Part shown: positions 1-5,791 of the stretch, in pieces | How positions within the stretch are numbered: position 1 is the stretch's first letter | How the letters are laid out: the number at the start of each line of letters is the position of its first letter | Source of the DNA: Gammaproteobacteria bacterium | GTDB taxonomy: Bacteria > Pseudomonadota > Gammaproteobacteria > Tenderiales > Tenderiaceae | Assembly: GCA_024276775.1 (NCBI GenBank) | Contig: JAJRWO010000011.1 | Coordinates: 1-5,983, forward strand | Length of the DNA stretch: 5,983 nt | Reading direction: 5' to 3' | The notes under the pieces: model-generated | Told to the model about the DNA's origin: nothing | Database searches by the model: none | What the model saw: only the letters and a program-made list of their open reading frames with translations | Program-made: the position numbers and the translations under genes

Positions 1-333
1 GAAAACACGGTGGCCTGCATCAAAGTGGAAGACCGGGAAGAGTTCCCGATCTACATGACCGTCGATGAAGGGCAGATACTGTGCATCACCTACCTGTTTG
101 GTGACGATCAGGTTGCCCCAGACCAACGTGCGGCAATGACCGAGGCCATGTTGATGATGAATGTTTCGATTCCATTATCGGCATTTTCCAAAATTGGCGA
201 TCAATACATTATGTTTGGGGCGCTGTCACCAACGGCGAGTATTGACGAGTTATTACATGAAATCGAGCTGCTCAGTGACAATGTATTGGAAGCCATTGAA
301 GCGGTATCGGATTATTTAAAGGAGGCGGTATAA
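1..333 (+). CDS. yjfI: DUF2170 (YjfI-like) protein, 5' truncated by window edge
   Basis: The frame is open from base 1 with no stop, so the GTG at 10 is probably an internal valine rather than the start. From memory, family members are about 130-140 residues, so the 110 codons here would lack roughly the first 25. The visible part matches DUF2170 as I recall it: a central beta segment (TVDEGQILCITYLF), a helix over AAMTEAMLMM, then IPLSAFSKIGDQYIMFGALS, and an acidic C-terminal helix with LLHEIELLSDNVLEAIEAVSDYL. No signal peptide or membrane segment is visible, so it is probably cytoplasmic. It directly precedes a PspA homologue, as E. coli yjfI precedes yjfJ. Its biochemical function is not established; the pairing suggests a PspA partner (inference). 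Family assignment is firm; the symbol is by homology and synteny. Confidence 0.88.
   Translation, partial: ENTVACIKVEDREEFPIYMTVDEGQILCITYLFGDDQVAPDQRAAMTEAMLMMNVSIPLSAFSKIGDQYIMFGALSPTASIDELLHEIELLSDNVLEAIEAVSDYLKEAV
318..325 (+). promoter_or_regulatory. Strong Shine-Dalgarno for the pspA-like gene
   Basis: AAAGGAGG lies inside the last codons of the DUF2170 gene, 11 bases before the ATG at 337. It is the strongest ribosome-binding site in the window. It fits high translation of a PspA-type scaffold protein, which is expected to be abundant (inference). Confidence 0.75.
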
Positions 334-336
334 GCC

Positions 337-1032
337 ATGAGTATTTTTAGAAAATTACTGACCGCAGTACGTGGTGGTGCAACTGAAGTCGGTGAAGCGG
401 TTATCGATTCACAGGCAATCCGCATTTTAGAGCAGGAATTGCGTGATTCCAAAAAGGCCCTGAATGACGCCAAAAGCGGCTTGACCTCGATTATGGCTGA
501 AAAGATGGGCGTTGCCCGTAAAGTAAAAGAGCTGCATGAAAAGATTAAAGAACATGAAACTTATGCCATGCAGGCGATGGATAAAGGCGATGAGAGTCTG
601 GCCCTGGATGTGGCCAATAAAATTGCCGAATTTGAGCATGAATTGACTATTCAACAGGGCATCCTGGAGGGCTACGAGTCCAAAGTGACCAACTTGAAGA
701 AAATGATTCGTCAAAGCGAGCGTAATATTCAAGCCATGGACCGTGAAGTCTCGGTGGTTAAAACAACCGCCAAGGTGCAAAAAGCCAATGATTTAGCCTC
801 GGCTAAATTTTCCGGTTCAAATTCATCGCTGCACAGTGCCACCGATTCCCTTGAACGCATCAAAGCACGTCAGCAGAAACGTGAAGATCAGGCGGCAGCC
901 GCGCTGGATCTGGAGTCGGAAACAAGTGGCGATGATTTGCAGGCCCGCTTAAAAAATGCCGGCATCGTTGATTCTGCAAGTTCAGGATCGTCAATCCTTG
1001 ATCGATTGAAAAAACAACAAGAGAACAGCTAG
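337..1032 (+). CDS. yjfJ: PspA/IM30 family protein, YjfJ type
   Basis: This 231-residue protein has the PspA/IM30 (ESCRT-III-like) layout. An N-terminal amphipathic helix with MSIFRKLLTAVRGG (about 1-24) is the membrane-binding segment in this family. A nearly continuous coiled coil with a heptad-like charged pattern covers about residues 25-150, including ILEQELRDSKKALNDAKSGL. A small-residue and Ser-rich linker (about 152-170) is followed by a helix at 170-190. The C-terminal DLQARLKNAGI ... SILDRLKKQQ element also occurs in E. coli YjfJ and is absent from classical PspA. Length matches YjfJ (about 230). Family members oligomerise on the cytoplasmic face of the inner membrane and counter leakage. 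Classical PspA also inhibits PspF; no pspF, pspB or pspC is present here, so that role is not supported. The start is fixed by the AAAGGAGG upstream. It sits 3 bases after the DUF2170 stop and 2 bases before the next gene. Confidence 0.93.
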   Translation: MSIFRKLLTAVRGGATEVGEAVIDSQAIRILEQELRDSKKALNDAKSGLTSIMAEKMGVARKVKELHEKIKEHETYAMQAMDKGDESLALDVANKIAEFEHELTIQQGILEGYESKVTNLKKMIRQSERNIQAMDREVSVVKTTAKVQKANDLASAKFSGSNSSLHSATDSLERIKARQQKREDQAAAALDLESETSGDDLQARLKNAGIVDSASSGSSILDRLKKQQENS

Positions 1033-1034
1033 GC

Positions 1035-1679
1035 ATGGGGCTTTTCAAGTCAATGTTTGGTGGTGGCGATAAGTCGCCGCCGGTGCGGTCAATTGAATCC
1101 CCGCAAGATCTAAAAGTTGGGGATCTAGTGAAAATGGAATTTGCCGAACAGACCCTGATCTCCGCTCAAACATTAAAGGTGTCTGAACAGCTATTTTACG
1201 ACATCAGTGGTGCGGAGGACTGTAAAACGGTTTCGATCATGAGCGGGGCGAATCAACGCGTGCTGTTATCCACCAGTAGCGTTAATCCGGACCGGCCTCT
1301 GGAAGTGGCCGTGGCGATATTGCCCGAAAAAGTATTTGAGATATTTAACCGCAAGCAGTTTGTCGCCATCTTTGAAGAACCGGACAATACCGATCATCGC
1401 CTGCACACCAAGGCTAATTTAAACGAACTCAATGAACTGCAAGGTTTTGTCGGTGGGTCCTATTTTCAGGAACGCACCAACGAAGCCTATCGCAGCAAAA
1501 AGGATTGTCGCGCCGACGCCGGACTTGATTTAAACTGGACGGCTTTTGATTATAAATTAATGATCTCCGATGATCGGCAACATGCGGTCCGCATTGAAGT
1601 GTTTGATGGTGGCCGCACCGATGTATATTTAATTGTCTATTTAAGATTAAATAAAGTAGAAGAATACTGGTCCGCTTGA
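1035..1679 (+). CDS. Uncharacterised protein in the yjfK position
   Basis: This 214-residue soluble protein follows the PspA gene by 2 bases, where E. coli has yjfK (DUF2491, about 219 residues). The N-terminus MGLFKSMFGGG is a short amphipathic start similar to that of several YjfK-like proteins. LKVGDLVKMEF (about 26-36) resembles the opening of DUF4178-type beta domains, which also occur near PspA. The C-terminal half has YFQERTNEAYRS, then alternating strands (FDYKLMISD, AVRIEVFDGG, TDVYLIVYLRL). It looks like an alpha/beta or beta-rich fold with no membrane helix or signal peptide. I do not recognise the family with certainty: it could be a divergent DUF2491, a divergent DUF4178, or neither. 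Translation is probably coupled to the preceding gene; only a weak AAGAGA at 1019-1024 precedes it. A role with PspA is inferred from position and similar length only. Confidence 0.85.
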   Translation: MGLFKSMFGGGDKSPPVRSIESPQDLKVGDLVKMEFAEQTLISAQTLKVSEQLFYDISGAEDCKTVSIMSGANQRVLLSTSSVNPDRPLEVAVAILPEKVFEIFNRKQFVAIFEEPDNTDHRLHTKANLNELNELQGFVGGSYFQERTNEAYRSKKDCRADAGLDLNWTAFDYKLMISDDRQHAVRIEVFDGGRTDVYLIVYLRLNKVEEYWSA

Positions 1680-1680
1680 T

Positions 1681-2001
1681 ATGGCGGTAAAGAAAAAAAT
1701 CCCCGCCACCTGGACGCGCTCGGATAAAAACATTCGTGCCGTTCAGGTGATATTTGAATTAGGATTGGAACAGTCCAGAACTTTGCGTATCAAAGCCATT
1801 GAGCAAGACTTAAGTCCGTCGGATTATATTCGTCATATTGTCGGGTTGCCGCGCAAAAGACCCATCCGGCCCAGGCTTAGCATCAGCCTGTCGGCGGAAG
1901 ATTATCAAATATTGGCCGAACGTTACCAATTAATGCCCGACAAAAAAGAACAAATCCGCGAACGAATAAAAGAAGAGTTAATAAACACCACTAAAAAATG
2001 A
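1681..2001 (+). CDS. Small basic protein with two RHH-like units
   Basis: This 106-residue Lys/Arg-rich protein begins one base after the preceding stop and has no clear Shine-Dalgarno, so translational coupling is likely. Two segments share a strand-helix-helix pattern. Unit 1 (about 18-56) has a strand-like VQVIFELG, a helix over LEQSRTLRIKAIEQ, then LSPSDYIRHIVGL. Unit 2 (about 64-103) has a strand RLSISLS, a helix AEDYQILAERYQ, then KKEQIRERIKEEL. This recalls two ribbon-helix-helix units in one chain, with SPSDYIRHIVGL like the second RHH helix of MetJ/Arc-type regulators. The units are joined by a basic linker (PRKRPIRPR). If this is right, one chain could fold as a pseudo-dimer and bind DNA, perhaps as the local regulator. 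This is inference; I recognise no named family. A non-DNA-binding adaptor is the alternative. Confidence 0.82.
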   Translation: MAVKKKIPATWTRSDKNIRAVQVIFELGLEQSRTLRIKAIEQDLSPSDYIRHIVGLPRKRPIRPRLSISLSAEDYQILAERYQLMPDKKEQIRERIKEELINTTKK

Positions 2002-2011
2002 CTCCCCGGCC

Positions 2012-3184
2012 ATGGTCCTAAAGACCTATCCGTCAGGCTGGGTTAAGGGACTGTGCACAAATATAAAACACGGACAAAAAATCACTATTATGCATTTGAT
2101 ATTGCGTTGGTTTGCAGGAAGGCGGGGCCGGTTAAAACACAACGTCCAGCATAATTTAATCCAATCAATCATAAATTCGTGTTTGCTGTTAACGCTTGTT
2201 TTCGTATTGCACATCGGCTTGATGTTGCATTATGAAGGTTTGGGCCTGGGTGATGCAACCTGGCTAACCTTTACCACCGCCACCACCGTGGGTTATGGAG
2301 ACATATCCGCCTCAACCACTCAGGGGCGCCTCGCCACTATTTTTTTAATCTATCTGGGCGGTATTTTTATATTTGCCAAGGTGGTCGGTGATTATTTCGA
2401 TTATCGTCTTGCCGTGCGGGATAAAAAAATCAAGGGTCATTGGAGTTGGAATATGAACAAGCATATCGTTATCCTAAACAGCCCTACACATTCCGGTGAA
2501 CGTTATTTAGAACGATTGATAAAACAGTTCAGGGCATCGATTCATTACAAAAACACCGTTATTTATCTGTTGACCCGACAATTTCCGCAGGGCTTACCTG
2601 ATTTTATTACCCAACTCGATAAGGTGGTACACTACAGTGGTGATCCCCGCAACCCACAGGATTTAATCGCCGTCTGTGTGGCCCAGGCCCGTGAGGTGAT
2701 TATTCTGGCTAAAGATGAGAATGATGAAAGTTCAGATGGACGAACCTTTGACATCTTACATCGCTTAAAAGATTTAGAGGTTAATGCCGGTATCCTGGCA
2801 GAATGTGTTGAAGATACGAATCGCAAACGGCTCGAAGATGCCGGGGCCAATATTGTGATCCGACCGATTCGTGCCTACCCTGAAATGATTGTGCGGGCAT
2901 TTGATGCGCCGGGTTCAGAGCGCATCATCGAAAACATGTTCAACAGTGAAGACGATGAATATCGACGTTATGATGTGGAAATAAGTGACATGGCCTGGTG
3001 TGATGTGGTGACGCGTTTAATTACCCATGACGTGGGCATTGCGGTCGCCTATATTGATCGACATAACGATGAAATGGTCTACAACCCGCCGGCCTATGCA
3101 AAACCGGCTATCCAGGCATTAATTACCATCAGCAAGGACAATACCATGCACAGCAACGATGACGTGAAAAGACTGGTTTCATAG
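2012..3184 (+). CDS. Two-TM potassium channel with cytoplasmic TrkA-N/RCK-like domain
   Basis: This 390-residue protein has a KcsA/MthK-like pore: TM1 at about 52-70, a pore helix with DATWLTFTTATT, the K+ selectivity filter TVGYGD at 92-97, and TM2 at about 106-125. A Rossmann-like ligand-binding domain follows (about 150-290). It starts with HIVILN, but the usual GxGxxG loop is replaced by NSPTHSGERY. Strands VIYLLTR, VHYSGDP and VIILAKDEN and the helix-strand NAGILAECVED fit RCK topology. The C-terminal part (about 320-375) may be a remnant RCK-C lobe. It should sit in the inner membrane and conduct K+ under ligand or redox control. Start choice is uncertain: ATG at 2012 is 10 bases after the previous stop but lacks a Shine-Dalgarno. 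ATG at 2090 (residue 27, MHLILRW) would remove an N-terminus unlike the family and has a -10-like box upstream. The pore assignment is firm; the ligand is unknown. Confidence 0.92.
   Translation: MVLKTYPSGWVKGLCTNIKHGQKITIMHLILRWFAGRRGRLKHNVQHNLIQSIINSCLLLTLVFVLHIGLMLHYEGLGLGDATWLTFTTATTVGYGDISASTTQGRLATIFLIYLGGIFIFAKVVGDYFDYRLAVRDKKIKGHWSWNMNKHIVILNSPTHSGERYLERLIKQFRASIHYKNTVIYLLTRQFPQGLPDFITQLDKVVHYSGDPRNPQDLIAVCVAQAREVIILAKDENDESSDGRTFDILHRLKDLEVNAGILAECVEDTNRKRLEDAGANIVIRPIRAYPEMIVRAFDAPGSERIIENMFNSEDDEYRRYDVEISDMAWCDVVTRLITHDVGIAVAYIDRHNDEMVYNPPAYAKPAIQALITISKDNTMHSNDDVKRLVS
2062..2067 (+). promoter_or_regulatory. Possible -10 box before the internal start of the channel gene
   Basis: TATAAA sits 22 bases before the alternative ATG at 2090. 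At the usual 17-base spacing the -35 position reads TGGGTT, which is a poor match. An internal promoter is possible but weakly supported. Confidence 0.15.
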
Positions 3185-3187
3185 GAG
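3183..3187 (+). promoter_or_regulatory. Shine-Dalgarno overlapping the channel stop codon
   Basis: AGGAG shares bases with the TAG stop of the channel gene (3182-3184) and lies 5 bases before the lipoprotein ATG at 3193. It fixes that start and suggests that ribosomes terminating on the channel can reinitiate on the lipoprotein. Confidence 0.7.
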
Positions 3188-3192
3188 AAAAA

Positions 3193-4110
3193 ATGAACCA
3201 ACCCAATCTAAGAATATTTAATCGTTTTTTTGGCTTATGGCTGATAACCGTGCTGCTGCTGTCAGGTTGCGGTAACCGCTTTGAGGAACAGTTGCGCCAG
3301 ACGCATAAAGTGGTGTCGAACAATATTACATATCTAAAAAACCAGCTGGATACGCAGCAGTTGACCAATGGCCTGCTGATTAACAAATATGCCGATGCAT
3401 TAATCAAACAAAAACCTGACTATGCGGATATCGCCACCTTATTGCAACAAGAATCGACCTCACAGGGCAAAGCTTATAACGGCCTGCTGAAACGCATGGC
3501 GGCCGTTAGTCTTAAACCGACCAATCGAGAAAAAGCGGTCAGCGGTTTACAGGAATTACAGTTAATTAATACAGCGGCCGATGTTCATGAATTCAATAAC
3601 AGCCTCGCCGATGTGGTGAATACCCTTGCCTCTTTATCCGATGGGCAACTAGCGGCAATTAATGTGCCCGCTTCGCAACAGGCGACTGCGCAACAGGCCA
3701 ATGCACTGGTGGGTAACCCGGCTTATGGCAATGGGCGTCAAGGCAGTGATGGCCGATCCTTGTGGGCCTGGTATGGCATGTATTCCATGTTCAACAATGT
3801 CTTTGGGCGCCCCTATTATTATAATTCCTGGTCAGCGCGGCCCCATTACAGTTATTACGGCAATTATGGCCGCAACCGTTGGGGGGCTGATGCCGATGTT
3901 AATCGAAATCGTGATTTAAGCCGCCAGCATCCCAGCAAATATAACAAACCCAGCGCGGCGACGAAGTCACGTTATGCAACGACGGCTAAACGTTCATCCA
4001 GCTACGGGGGCTCTTCAGCAAAAAGATCCTCATCGCGCCCTAGCTCGTATGGCCCAAGTAGCCGAAGTTCGTCATATTCGAGTTCACGTGGTTTTCGCTC
4101 TGGGAAATAA
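3193..4110 (+). CDS. Lipoprotein with Tyr/Trp-rich and Ser/Arg-rich tail
   Basis: This 305-residue protein has a type II signal peptide: a basic n-region, the hydrophobic stretch FFGLWLITVLLL and a lipobox LSGC with Cys26 as the acylation site. Position +2 is Gly, not Asp, so transport to the outer membrane is expected. Residues 27-160 are mostly helical and Gln/Asn/Leu-rich. From about 190 the composition changes: residues 191-226 are loaded with Tyr, Trp, Phe, Asn and Gly (e.g. WAWYGMYSMFNN, GRPYYYNSW). Residues 248-305 are a low-complexity, strongly basic Ser/Arg/Tyr tail (e.g. RPSSYGPSSRSSSYSSS). The E. coli operon has YjfM (DUF1190), also described with a Ser/Gly/Arg-rich end, but I see no sequence match and do not equate them. 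The tail could bind an anionic polymer such as LPS, peptidoglycan or nucleic acid (inference). Function unknown. Confidence 0.9.
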   Translation: MNQPNLRIFNRFFGLWLITVLLLSGCGNRFEEQLRQTHKVVSNNITYLKNQLDTQQLTNGLLINKYADALIKQKPDYADIATLLQQESTSQGKAYNGLLKRMAAVSLKPTNREKAVSGLQELQLINTAADVHEFNNSLADVVNTLASLSDGQLAAINVPASQQATAQQANALVGNPAYGNGRQGSDGRSLWAWYGMYSMFNNVFGRPYYYNSWSARPHYSYYGNYGRNRWGADADVNRNRDLSRQHPSKYNKPSAATKSRYATTAKRSSSYGGSSAKRSSSRPSSYGPSSRSSSYSSSRGFRSGK

Positions 4111-4114
4111 GGAG
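4109..4114 (+). promoter_or_regulatory. Shine-Dalgarno for the DUF350 gene
   Basis: AAGGAG begins inside the TAA stop of the lipoprotein gene and lies 7 bases before the ATG at 4122. It sets this start and again suggests coupled translation. Confidence 0.7.
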
Positions 4115-4121
4115 ACAAAAG

Positions 4122-5021
4122 ATGTTAACAGATTTTATAAATGTAGATGTGGACTTGGCGCTTTACTACCTGGTGGATTTTTTAATTGCCCTGGCGTTAT
4201 TAAGTGCGATGCGCTTTCTTGCCGGTCTGGTCGGTAATGTATCCGCCACCAAAGAAATTTCACACAATGACAATAAGGCCTTTGGCATATCACTGGCCGG
4301 TGCCATGGTGGCGGTGAGTATTATGCTAATGGGGGTTGTTTCAGGTGATGCCGGTTACAGCCTGGCCAACGAAGCGCTTACGGTGATCTTGTTCGGCGTC
4401 ATCGGCATAACCCTTATGTGGCTAACCCGCATTGCCTTTGATCGCGTCTCATTCCCCGGCTTATCGATTCACGATCAAATTATGAAAGACAATGTGGCCG
4501 CCAGCATCATTGATGCCTGTAACATGATTGCCACGGCCATTATTATTAAAGGCGCCATGACCTGGGTGGATGGCGACCTGAACACGGCCATCATCGCAGT
4601 GGTCACAAGTTTTGTCGGCTCACAGGTCATCATGGCGCTGGCGACGTTATACCGCGTCAAAGTGTATGAAAAACGCCATAAGGGAAGCCCGTTACACCAG
4701 GCGATTGAAGAAAACAATGTCGCATTGGCGTTGCGTTTCAGTGCTTATCGAATTGGCATTGCGATAGCGGTAAGCGCCGCCTTCACTGCGGTGGAATATG
4801 AAGCAGATGCCCTGATGACCGTCTTCATGTTGTGGTTTGGTGTCGCCCTAGCTCTCTTCATCTTATTGACCTTGATCGCCATTGTGATCCGGCACGGCGC
4901 CTTGCATCGAGTTAATATCGGTGAAGAAGTGGGGCAACAGGGTAATATTGCCGTTGGTGCCATCGAAGGCAGTATTTATATTGTCGTCGGTTTATTACTG
5001 GCCGGACTCATTGGTGCTTAA
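4122..5021 (+). CDS. DUF350 (YjfL-like) membrane protein, tandem duplication
   Basis: This 299-residue integral membrane protein is about twice the length of E. coli YjfL (about 132). DUF350 has a recurring unit: a charged residue, Asn, a small residue, Ala, then a Gly/Ala-rich helix. Four copies are visible, at NDNKAFGISLAG (about 49-60), MKDNVAASIIDA (121-132), EENNVALALRFS (196-207) and QQGNIAVGAIEG (272-283). The Asn residues fall at 51, 124, 199 and 275, almost evenly spaced, so the protein is two fused DUF350 domains of two repeats each. Further hydrophobic helices lie between them (about 14-36, 84-104, 153-176, 231-256), giving about eight membrane segments. DUF350 proteins often neighbour PspA-type genes; their activity is not established, and a transport or channel-like role is only a suggestion. 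Start supported by AAGGAG at 4109. Confidence 0.9.
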   Translation: MLTDFINVDVDLALYYLVDFLIALALLSAMRFLAGLVGNVSATKEISHNDNKAFGISLAGAMVAVSIMLMGVVSGDAGYSLANEALTVILFGVIGITLMWLTRIAFDRVSFPGLSIHDQIMKDNVAASIIDACNMIATAIIIKGAMTWVDGDLNTAIIAVVTSFVGSQVIMALATLYRVKVYEKRHKGSPLHQAIEENNVALALRFSAYRIGIAIAVSAAFTAVEYEADALMTVFMLWFGVALALFILLTLIAIVIRHGALHRVNIGEEVGQQGNIAVGAIEGSIYIVVGLLLAGLIGA

Positions 5022-5023
5022 CT

Positions 5024-5046
5024 CTGCCGGGTTTCGATTCCGGCAG
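5024..5046 (+). terminator. Inverted repeat between DUF350 and peptidase genes; weak terminator or attenuator
   Basis: CTGCCGG (5024-5030) and CCGGCAG (5040-5046) are perfect complements around a 9-base loop, and a G-T wobble can extend the stem to 8 pairs. It starts 3 bases after the DUF350 stop. The bases that follow (GGTATCTGG) contain no T-run, so it is not a classical Rho-independent terminator. It may instead protect the 3' end of the operon mRNA or reduce read-through into the peptidase gene. Confidence 0.45.
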
Positions 5047-5090
5047 GGTATCTGGACGCCGCCAATACTGACTCAATTGAACTACCCGTA

Positions 5091-5759
5091 ATGACACTGA
5101 CCTCACGACAACGACTCATCCTCGTCATTTTCATTGCCGTCGCCTTTATCGTTGATTATCTGCCGCTGATCAATGCCCCGTTTTTATGGAGTGAAACATT
5201 CTTCCACGAAATCAGCCATGGCCTCGCGGCAATACTCTCCGGCGGCATGATCCATAAGATCACCCTGAACTTTGACGGCTCCGGCCTGTGTACGACCAGT
5301 GGGGGATCGCGTTTTATAGTCACTTTTTCCGGTTATACCGGCAGCGCGCTATGGGGACTGCTGATCTACAGGGTTGCCGGTTCTCTATCCCCGGGCAGGG
5401 CAAAAATCATGGTCGGCATTATGATTTCGATGCTGGCTACAGCCCTATTGTTATGGGCTCGCGACGGATCAACCATTATTATTTTGCTGATTTTATTACT
5501 GATCTACAATCTGCCATTGATTAAGTCGTTATGGTTCAGTGTGAAATTTTTCATTCAGTTCGTCGGTATTTTTATCATGCTCGACGCCATCCGCAGTCCG
5601 TTATACCTGCTGGATGGCCGCGATCTCGGTGATGGCTCCAGCCTGGCAAATTTGACCGGCTTACCAGAATTCTTCTGGGTAACATTATGGTTTATTATTG
5701 CAGTCGGCTGTCTGTATCTTTTGTGGACGAGTCAGGCGAAGATGAAAAAGGAACATTGA
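5091..5759 (+). CDS. M50B-like integral membrane zinc metallopeptidase
   Basis: This 222-residue multi-pass protein has a first hydrophobic helix at about 8-26, then FFHEISHGLAAILSGG. Its HEISH (His39, Glu40, His43) is the zinc-binding HExxH motif of M50 proteases. It continues with a short beta region (ITLNFDGSGLCTTSGG) and FSGYTGSALWG (79-89), the conserved glycine-rich segment of the M50B group as I recall it. More membrane helices lie at about 105-123, 127-146, 152-165 and 194-212. The third zinc ligand is expected from a C-terminal Asp; candidates are Asp165 (MLDAIRSP), Asp175, Asp178 and Asp181. There is no PDZ domain, unlike RseP, so this is the short form. Such enzymes cut substrates within or near the membrane; the substrate here is unknown. 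No Shine-Dalgarno precedes the ATG, and the 69-base gap with an inverted repeat sets it apart from the tight cluster. It may be read through from it or transcribed separately. Confidence 0.88.
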   Translation: MTLTSRQRLILVIFIAVAFIVDYLPLINAPFLWSETFFHEISHGLAAILSGGMIHKITLNFDGSGLCTTSGGSRFIVTFSGYTGSALWGLLIYRVAGSLSPGRAKIMVGIMISMLATALLLWARDGSTIIILLILLLIYNLPLIKSLWFSVKFFIQFVGIFIMLDAIRSPLYLLDGRDLGDGSSLANLTGLPEFFWVTLWFIIAVGCLYLLWTSQAKMKKEH

Positions 5760-5791
5760 AAGGACATGCGGGACGCACTTGCTTTATTGCT

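Noticed and set aside
10..333. GTG at 10 as the true start of the DUF2170 gene
   Set aside because: The frame is open to base 1 and the protein would be about 25-30 residues short of the family, so the gene most likely starts outside the window.
427..780. Open frame on the - strand inside the PspA gene
   Set aside because: It lies antisense to a clear coiled-coil coding sequence and its product has the His/Phe/Leu-rich look of a shadow translation.
1098..1129. Complementary TCCCC/GGGGA and AGATC/GATCT pairs near the start of the yjfK-position gene
   Set aside because: Short, mutually exclusive pairings inside coding sequence that can easily arise by chance.
3662..3919. + strand open frame within the lipoprotein gene
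   Set aside because: Alternate-frame reading of the aromatic-rich segment; no ribosome-binding site and no recognisable motif.
3974..4237. + strand open frame across the lipoprotein/DUF350 junction
   Set aside because: It overlaps the lipoprotein tail and the start of DUF350 in another frame, and the AAGGAG at 4109 serves the DUF350 ATG instead.
4475..4963. Two - strand open frames inside the DUF350 gene
   Set aside because: They are antisense to a well supported membrane protein and have Met/Ala/Thr-rich compositions typical of shadows.
5024..5046. tRNA T-arm or attachment-site remnant (GTTTCGATTCC-like loop)
   Set aside because: The stem and loop are out of register with a real T-arm, and no other tRNA parts or integrase are nearby.
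5288..5524. + strand open frame within the M50B peptidase gene
   Set aside because: Alternate-frame overlap with a gene supported by HEISH and membrane helices.
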